From NCBI GenBank assembly GCA_018398815.1, contig CM031628.1:3130387-3194386 (forward strand): a stretch of 64,000 bases of DNA, given 5' to 3'. This document shows, piece after piece, positions 57,501 to 64,000 of this stretch. The position numbers were made by a program, and so were the translations under genes. Under the pieces are notes generated by a model, which saw only the letters and a list, made by a program, of their open reading frames with translations, ran no database searches and was not told the origin of the DNA. How positions within the stretch are numbered: the first letter of the stretch is position 1; each line of letters starts with the position of its first letter. This stretch comes from Conus ventricosus (lineage: Eukaryota; Mollusca; Gastropoda; Neogastropoda; Conidae).

Positions 57501-58440
57501 GCGTGTGTGAGTGTGCTGTGAGCGTGTGTGCCATGTTCCTATGTGTGTGTGTGAGTGCGAGCGCATGTGCGCGCGTGGTGTAAAGATAAGCAAATCAGAT
57601 AAAAGCAAATTCTAAGGTTATCATCCCGCAAGACACCAGACAAACAGAGGACAGGACAAAACACGATGCACTTTGACCTCTAAGGTCTTCTTCAGGCAAA
57701 ACCAACAACATTTAGGACAAGGACCAGCAAACCACTTCTCTTCTCATCGTCGGTGCAAAAGTGGGCGTTGAATGAAAACCAAGGCCGTTGGGAAGAGATC
57801 ATGGGAGTTGAAACAATAATGACGACAATAATAATAATAATTATAGCAACAAAATGATGATAGCGATGATGATAAAAACATTTAGATCATAAGAGGAAGA
57901 ATACTGTTACTTTTGGTGTGATATGTACGATACTGTTGTATATAGACAGTGGCTAAATACAGAGGGGAGAAAGGAGAGGGGTGAGGGTAGAAACAGCAGG
58001 GTTTGTTTATTCGTTGTTTAGTGATGACAGTCATCATGGTAGATTGATATAACGCTTGGTAGCAAGGAACAGAAATGATCAATGAATAAAAAGCAAACAA
58101 ACTGCGGTGGTGATCACAATGATAGTATATGTGTGGTGATGTTGTACTGGTGACAAGGTTGAAAGTAATGAAGTGACCAATGAGTGAAGGGCCATCACTA
58201 CTACTGGGACCAACAAAAAAACAAACAAACAAAAAAACATCAACAACAAAAACAAACAAACAAAAGTGTTAGGTCCAGACAACAGAAATGGAGATGGCGT
58301 CTTGTCCAGTTTTCCACTGACCCTTTTCTAAGAATTTCTGAAAACATTCCATGTCTGTCTGATGCTGAAGAAATGAAAGTCCATCAACTTCAATGATTAC
58401 TGCTAGGTGCTCTCACTTCCATAATGATTAAATCAAAAAC
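57501..58440. other. No gene supported; small microsatellites
   Basis: GT-rich at about 57505-57580, ATA/GAT triplets at about 57815-57875 and an AAAC-rich tract at about 58205-58265. A TTGACCTCTAAGGTCTTCTT motif at about 57673-57692 resembles conserved tails of some retroelements but is not enough to call one. Confidence 0.5.
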
Positions 58441-58455
58441 AACACAACAACAAAA

Positions 58456-58660
58456 ATGATCTGGTTCTACATCATCTCTCGACTTTTACAACAGTTTCTT
58501 GACCCATTCCAATTTGCTTACAATCCTGCCAGAGCAACAGATTTATGCTGTTCTGACCTTCTTCACATCGCTTTCTTCCTGCACTTACACAAAGAAAGCT
58601 CCATTGATTTTTCCTCTGCTTCAACCTCTTTTAGCCTGATGCTGTTTGATTTAGTATAAC
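58456..58660 (+). pseudogene. LINE reverse transcriptase fragment
   Basis: The frame reads QQFLDPFQFAYNPARATDLC, HIAFFLHLHKESSIDFSSAS, corresponding to the block before RT motif A and motif A itself (D-F-S-S-A-F) of a LINE family distinct from the one at 59230-61200. It ends where the tandem repeat begins. Confidence 0.6.
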
Positions 58661-58930
58661 TCAATCATTCAACACATCTTTTAGCCTGAATGCTGTTTGA
58701 TTTAGGTATAACTCCCAAGTTTCTGCTGTAGCCTGTGCTTTCAACACATCTTTAGCCTTGATCTGTTTGGTTTAGGTATAACTCACTTCAACACATCTTT
58801 TAGTCTTGATGCTGTTTGATTTAGTATGACTCCCAAGTTTTCTGCTGTAGCCAGTGCTTTCAACACATCTTTTAGCCTTGATGCTGTTTGATTTAGGTAT
58901 AACACTCCCAAGTTTTCCGCTGTAGCCAGT
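58629..58930 (+). repeat. Tandem repeat derived from an RT motif A segment, about five copies
   Basis: TTTTAGCCTGATGCTGTTTG, ATTTAG-TATAACTCCCAAG and CTGCTGTAGCC-GTGCTTTCA recur with periods of about 46-73 bp. The first copy is the 3' end of the RT fragment frame at 58456-58660, so the tandem arose from LINE coding sequence. Confidence 0.8.
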
Positions 58931-59229
58931 CTGTTGCCAACTGTCGTCTCCTCTGCACACTCTGCCTGTACAGAGGGACCTCAAGAATCCTCTCTCCTGT
59001 TCTTTTTCTGTGCATTCTGATCTATGTAGAGGTACTGACCTCCCCCCGCCCTCACACCCCCCCACCCCCCGCCCCCACCAACCCTCCTCCCCCATCATCA
59101 AACACTCTGACTATTCTGACAGATTTTTGATGAAATAAACAAAAAATTCTGTTTCAGCACTAAGGAAATGACGTTGAACGAAAAGCCTTTAAAACAAAGA
59201 AATGAGGGTTAATTTCGAAAAGACCCACC
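58931..59229. other. No gene seen
   Basis: Contains a C-rich tract at about 59041-59090. No conserved motif. Confidence 0.5.
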
Positions 59230-61200
59230 ACCTCTACAGCACAGTGGCATTGTCATTGATGGCTGAACTGTTGAGAGGGTAGAACAGACCCAAACCAAGC
59301 TCCCTGGGTTGACTTGAGACCAGAAACTCATACGTAGACGAGACAGGATCCACAAGCGCAGAAGAAAAACGGAGATGAGGCCCTCCGACAGAATTCAAGG
59401 CACTCAAGCGCCTTGTCCAGAAACGCCTACGTCGTTCCACTGGAGACACGTAGAAGGCCTGATCTCTGACGAAGGAGAATTCACAGACCACTCCAAGAAG
59501 AATTCTGGAGCTTCATCAAAGCGAGAAGGACAGAAGGAGTGGGCGTCTCTTCCCTTAAAGAAGCTGGAAACTAGTCTCCGACCCCAAGGAACAAGCACAG
59601 ATCCTGAACACCCAGTTCCACACTGTATTCAGCCCCAAAGACAACCATCACAGCTGAAGAGTTTGAACAGCGGTGCACCCCCTGAACCAAAACTTCTAGA
59701 CTACCCAGCATGCGACAACACAACATCACGGAAGATGGGTAAAGAGACTTCTGCTCAACCTTGACCCAAATAAAGCCTTGGCCCAGATGGCATTACTCCC
59801 AACTTTTGAAGATGGTTGCAGTGGAGATCACGCCAGCCCTCACCCTGCTTTACACCGCAATTTCATATTCCTCTGGTACCCTGCCGCAGGACTGGAAACA
59901 TGCCAACATCACACCTGTCTTCAAGAAGGGAAAAGATATAACGCAGCCAACTACCGTCCCATCTCCCTCACCTGCATAGCCTCAAGCTGATGGAACTATT
60001 ATCACCAGCCACATCATGTCCCATTTTGAGAAAAATGAGATTCTTTGTCCAGAGCAGCACGCTTTCGAGCGGACGGTCATGTAGACCCAACTCCTAGGGT
60101 ATGTGGACGAAGCGACCAGAGATCGAGAAGGAAACCAGGAGGACACTCGTCCTCGACTTCTCAAGGCCTTCGACAAAGTTAGCCATACCCTACTGGTCCA
60201 CAAACTTACGTCGTTACGGCATCGTAGGCCGCACCAACGCCTGGATTAAGGACTTCCTCGGACAGACAGCAGGCTTGGTGTGGAGGGAACAAGATCTGAC
60301 CTTCTACCTGGAATCCGGTGTCCCTCAAGGCTCGTCCTAGGCCGATCTTTTCTTCTCTACATAAACGACCTTCCTGATGGCATCAAAGTCGAAAGTCCGC
60401 CTTTTTGCCGACGATACCATGGCACAAGACCATCGCGAAGAAAAAAGATGAGAGAGTGCTGCAAGAAACCTACACTCCCTTACCACCTGGAGAAGAAGTG
60501 GTCTATGGAGTTCCCACCCACAGAAGTGCTCAACGCTACGAGTTTCTCGGAAGCGAACAAGATTGCCCCTGTGTATGCTACATGGCCAGAATATCGAAAA
60601 TGCAACACCACTAAATACCTTGGGTCAACATCCAGGACAATAGCAGTGGGATTCTCACTTGACTCCATCACGAAGAAAGCCAGCAAGACCCTAGGCTTTA
60701 TCCGGCGAAACCTCAAGATCGGCAACAAGAAAACAAAGGAAACTGCATATAAAGCCCTTGTTCGCCCGCTCTTGAGTACGCAGCCACCGTCTGGGATCCC
60801 TACACTGCAAACGAGATTGAGGCCCTTGAGAAGAGACCCAACGAAGAGCAGAACAGATGGGTGCAAATCGCCACCGCCAAACCATCATGCTCGACTCCAC
60901 CTTGATTCTCTAAATTGGCCTTCCCTACAACAGCGTCGTAAGAAAGCCCGCTTGGATGTATTATAAATTCCATCACTGACTCATCTCCACAACTCCCTGT
61001 ACCTGCCCAAACCACTGACAGCAGGCTGAGCTTCGAGGATCAACAATGACCAGAGCTACGACATCCAACATGCACGACGCGGTACAGGCAGATGACGTTC
61101 TTTCCAAGAACCATACCAGAATGGAACAAGTTGCCTCAGAGGTTGTGACAGCTGAGTCACTGACTGCTTCAAGTCCAGGCTGGCCTCCCATCTTTAGAAC
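59230..61200 (+). pseudogene. LINE ORF2 (Jockey-like RT), 5'-truncated and frameshifted
   Basis: Pre-RT sequence (WSFIKARRTEGVG-like block near 59505) leads to ITPALTLLYTAISYSSGTLP, DWKHANITPVFKKGK, then NYRPISLTC near 59949. Motif A (DFS-AFDK) is split by a one-base shift at 60154-60178. Next are LRRYGIVGRTNAWIKDFLG, GVPQGS at 60317-60334 (with a stop at 60338) and LFADD, the catalytic YADD box in F form, at 60401-60415. The thumb continues with TLGFIRRNLKIGNKKTKETA. Near 61090-61140 a FFPRTIPEWNKLPQ block is the usual C-terminal end. No endonuclease precedes it. Confidence 0.85.
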
Positions 61201-61475
61201 CTGAAACAACCACCCCTCACCCCCTCCCCTTTCCCACCACCCCAAACCTCCCCCCCCCCCCCCCTTGCCCTTTTTTTTTCCTCAAACAGCGCAATCTTCG
61301 GCATCTCCCCAAATACACAAAACCATCAGCAAATGATGTTGGTCGTACAAAGGAAGAAGAAAAGAATACAAATATCTAAACAAACCGTTTAGACTCACCG
61401 GGTTTTTTTTCCCTCGTAAGAATGAAAGCCCACCAAGAATCCACCGTTGACAGAATCTGAGAAATGTTGGAGTCC
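61201..61475. other. C-rich tract and unassigned sequence
   Basis: C-rich with a run at about 61249-61264 then poly-T; probably LINE 3' end or neighbouring low complexity. No gene. Confidence 0.5.
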
Positions 61476-61669
61476 ACTGAAATATTTTTAACAAACTTAT
61501 GAAACAAACACGACTAATATGGGTCACTGAAAGATTTTTAACAAACTTATGAAACATCACGACTAATATGAGTTACTGAAAGATTTTAACAAACATATAA
61601 ACAACATGACTAACATGAGTTACTGAAAAATATTTAACAAACTATGAAACATCACGACTAATATGAGTT
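61476..61669. repeat. 48-49-bp tandem repeat, four copies
   Basis: The unit contains ACTGAAAGATTTTTAACAAA followed by CTTATGAAACATCACGACTA and ATATGAGTT. Copies begin near 61476, 61526, 61575 and 61622. Confidence 0.95.
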
Positions 61670-61740
61670 GCCAAAGTTCTCATGTGTTTGGTTCATGAAG
61701 CAGTATAGAAACACTGGCTGTCCTCCAGATAACCTCAGCC

Positions 61741-61875
61741 ATGGGTACCGTTGTGAATGCCGTGCTGCTAGCACTGCTGTCGGCTGTTCTGGCCTGACGT
61801 ATTGAATGCCGTGCTGCTAGCACTGCTGTCGGCTGTTCTGGCCAAAACTGGCAAAGTGTGCTATGGCACTACCTG
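61741..61875 (+). CDS. Putative signal-peptide exon with an internal 49-bp duplication
   Basis: ATG at 61741 in a strong Kozak context (CAGCCATGGG) opens MGTVVNAVLLALLSAVLA and then hits TGA. The stretch 61755-61803 is directly repeated at 61804-61852, and in the second copy, read in its own register, the same hydrophobic stretch continues into a Lys/Cys/Tyr-containing segment (KTGKVCYGTT) before a stop. A short Met, a Leu/Val/Ala core and small residues at the end fit a secretory signal peptide. The repeat may be an assembly error or a real mutation. The mature protein is not recognised. Confidence 0.4.
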
Positions 61876-62385
61876 ACCCAGCCAGAACCAGCTGGAATTA
61901 GGCACTAAATCCATGTTGAACTGGTTTCAAAGAATTTTTTTACGTTATTAGCACCTGATTTGATGAATTATAGATCATTTGTTTTTGACTGAGAAAAAAA
62001 TGGCTTCATTTATTTTAATTTGAAAAAAAATCAGTCGTGCGCATGTTTGTACACACTAACAAAAAAAAGACATCCCATACTTTTTATTTGGCTTATCAGT
62101 TTCTTTCTTGAGGCACGGATGTCATGGCAACGCTTTGATCTGTGTTGGTGTTCCTGAGCATTACTTGCTGTGTGTACAGGGAAACGACCAACACGACGTG
62201 AGTCAGTTGGTCAAGGTCATCATGGAGTAGCCATTCTTTTGATTCCTTCCTGTCCAGTTAGTGCCAGGCCCAGACAGAACCGCAACAGGCATGTCCGATT
62301 TCCACTCTGCAACAGCCCCAAAATCAGATCATGACTGCTCCTCCACCACAGTCAAAAGGGTCCGCTGTCCCCATGCACTACTCCT
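61876..62385. other. Unassigned, with two weak exon-like stretches
   Basis: After TGTGTACAG at about 62178, GNDQHDVSQLVKVIME is open before TAG. Then, after TGCCAG, a Gln/Pro-rich frame (QNQIMTAPPPQSKGSAVPMH) runs into the gap. Both are too short to call. Confidence 0.3.
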
Positions 62386-62485
62386 NNNNNNNNNNNNNNN
62401 NNNNNNNNNNNNNNNNNNNNNNNNNNNNNNNNNNNNNNNNNNNNNNNNNNNNNNNNNNNNNNNNNNNNNNNNNNNNNNNNNNNNN
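62386..62485. other. Scaffold gap of 100 N
   Basis: Exactly 100 unknown bases, the conventional placeholder for a gap of unknown size. The two sides come from different contigs and their adjacency is not proven by sequence. Confidence 0.99.
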
Positions 62486-62539
62486 TTGGGAAACTAGCAC
62501 ACCTACAGCTAATGAACCAGGCCAGAGCTAAAGACACCC

Positions 62540-62756
62540 TAAAAAGTCGATGTCAGCAAATTAACATATGTAAAACAGCATAAAGCAGCAGATACCTTCG
62601 TTTGGTTTTGCTGTATTTTGAAAGGTCTTGCTCTAGTTTTTGTTGCATTTGTGCAATGTTTGTTAATCTGAAGGTTTTTATGTTAGGGCTTTCTACTATC
62701 CCTTCTTTTGGCGACTCTGGCGCTGTAGGCACATTTGGATAAACTTGAACAGACAT
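62540..62756 (-). CDS. Small companion ORF of the virus-like gene, truncated or frameshifted
   Basis: The ATG at 62756 opens 67 codons: a Pro-rich start (VYPNVPTAPESPKE), a segment with FRLTNIAQMQQKLEQDLSKY that looks helical and charged, then hydrophobic residues before a TGA at 62553-62555. It lies about 140 bp downstream of the capsid-like gene on the same strand. Beyond the stop, a hydrophobic stretch (VSLALAWFIS in another frame) suggests that the frame continues as a membrane segment into the gap. Small proteins with a charged helix followed by hydrophobic segments accompany similar capsid-like genes in cnidarian and molluscan Polinton-like loci; that comparison is from memory. Function unknown. 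Confidence 0.45.
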
Positions 62757-62894
62757 GCTTTTTATAAAATAAAAATAATTTAGTATTGTATATCTTTTAA
62801 TCTGTTATATTCAATATTCAGCTGCGCTCATATATTAAAAACAAATGTACATTAAGCGGTTTATCGGCTTCTTCTTCTTTATCAATTTGAATGT

Positions 62895-64000
62895 TTATAC
62901 GTCTCTCACAGTTCTCCCGCTTCCATGCAACTGATTATCCTCTGTTGACCTTAGGTCAATCCATAAACCGTATTTCGTTGTTAAATAATCATCAAGCCTA
63001 ACATTGTGAAGATGTAAATCTTTAGACACAAGGTCAACTGTTGGATTTCTACACCTCCCGCCTCCAAACAGTTTTCTTATTTCATCAAAATGCTGATAAG
63101 GTTTAAGCCCGCTAGCGTAGATTTGGTTAGGACTACCCTCAATCGAACATTGTACTTTCGTTATTTTAGGATTAATAAACTTTTCACTTCCTCTTTTGAA
63201 CGGTTCTTCATCTTCACACAGCAATAAAATACCTTTAAGCGATCTTGCTGCGACACTAAAACTAAAATTCCATATAGTGTCTGCCCTGCTTCTGGGATAT
63301 GTTGTATGATGAATCACTCTTTCGTAATATATTGCTAATTTTGACTGATATTGTTGCTCAATCAGCTTTGCTAAATTAGGGTTGCTAACAACGTCAAACT
63401 CTAACGAGATGTCAGAAATGCTGTACTTTGCTTCGGTGTCTGATGATTTGATAACGCGTTTGTATTCATTAAAAGTTAGTTCATATGACAATCTGTCTTT
63501 TAATGCTCCTTGAAAGTACGGTGCATGCGCTTTTAACAACTCAAAATCTAAGGGGATGGAAAAGCGATTTCCATACGCAAAATTTACAGCTGCATACTTT
63601 TTTGCCGTCTTTAATATCTGCGGCGCCTATTCTATGTTTTAGTGCTTCTTCATTTTCGATTCCTTGAAACGCAAGATCAGCCCTTTCATTCCCGGTTAGC
63701 CATAGATCAGAATAGGTTAAAAATATGTCTGCATTGTGTAAAGAAAATATTTCTTGCCCCTCAAGTTTTATAGAAATTTTCTTAACGATTGCCCGTCCCA
63801 GATTCTGCACAACTGTCCTGTTTGTGTCTGTTGCTGATTCGAGTTCTATTTTGAAAGTAAGACGCGCAGAGCCTGGCACAATCACTTCATCTGCTCTAGG
63901 TCTGGAAATTTGACAGTAAGAATTTGATCTGCATCAATAGTAGATGGATTATTTGGAACAGTAATATTCCGTTTATTTCCCTTCACGCCAAAGGGTTCTT
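62895..64000 (-). pseudogene. Virus-like structural protein gene, probably Polinton/Maverick-type capsid, frameshifted and cut by the window edge
   Basis: Read from 64000 downward, three successive frames carry one continuous protein: an N-terminal part to about 63895, a second from 63885 to about 63590, and a third from 63539 to the stop at 62895 (about 214 codons). Single-base shifts near 63890 and 63560 separate them; they could be sequencing errors. The protein alternates beta-rich segments (LTFKIELESA, KKISIKLEGQEIFSL, YSISDISLEFDVV) with family-typical SEKFINPKITKVQCSIEG and YGLWIDLRST near the C-terminus. Similar proteins are common in invertebrate genomes beside Polinton integrases, and I infer a jelly-roll capsid role. 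There is no direct proof of function, and a cellular or other viral origin is possible. No integrase, polymerase or terminal repeat is in view. Confidence 0.5.

Noticed and set aside
57660..57700. GACCTCTAAGGTCTTCTTCAGG motif resembling tails of some retroelements
   Set aside because: Too short, with no accompanying reverse transcriptase or repeat boundary.
62539..62595. Possible 57-bp intron in the small virus-like ORF (GTATCT...TTTTAG)
   Set aside because: Shorter than usual animal introns and unsupported; a frameshift explains the early stop equally well.

Overview
The window looks like draft-quality nuclear DNA of an invertebrate, probably a lophotrochozoan such as a marine gastropod. 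The evidence is the many long CA/TG, AT, GA and trinucleotide microsatellites, the numerous minisatellites, several broken non-LTR retrotransposons of animal type, an LTR retrotransposon, intron-like signals around short exons, and recurrent words such as TAGATCTA and TAGGCCTA. No rRNA, tRNA, operon or bacterial gene was seen. The species assignment is an inference.

Sequence fidelity alternates. About 1-3600, 13330-15180, 20450-26810 and 41040-64000 read like normal genomic DNA with scattered indels. About 3600-13330, 15180-20450 and 26810-41040 have swollen homopolymers and look like unpolished consensus. Two pieces of the first noisy block (4512-5190 and 9060-10000) have better-read counterparts at 12642-13330 and 13605-14470, so the same locus seems to be represented twice. 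The first version carries about 3.6 kb of extra DNA containing a long inverted repeat. Nearly all long open frames in the noisy and microsatellite regions are spurious.

Layout: 1-3330 microsatellites and a 41-bp minisatellite; 3330-13330 noisy DNA with the inverted repeat and a G-rich 71-78-bp minisatellite; 13330-20450 the cleaner duplicate followed by noisy DNA; 20540-22110 two LINE 3' ends on the minus strand; 23170-24055 a diverged repeat pair; 25379-26124 two phase-compatible exons of an unrecognised gene; about 26300-31870 a diverged satellite with a unit near 205 bp; 31870-41040 noisy DNA; 41941-44146 a possible 3' end of another host gene with a poly(A) signal; 45001-52442 an LTR retrotransposon; 52975-55850 a LINE end and a 56-58-bp minisatellite split by a TTAA-flanked inverted-repeat element; 56236-57500 a 47-bp minisatellite; 58456-61200 two LINE RT fragments on the plus strand; 61741-62385 exon-like pieces; 62386-62485 a 100-N scaffold gap; 62486-64000 a different contig with virus-like genes on the minus strand.

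The most interesting items are the LTR element, whose Ty3/gypsy-type domains run gag-protease-integrase-RT-RNase H (the order described for the Gmr1 group) and which sits between CA microsatellites; the TTAA element inside a minisatellite; the capsid-like gene with a small companion frame beyond the gap; and the filled versus apparently empty versions of the 4.5-14.6 kb locus.
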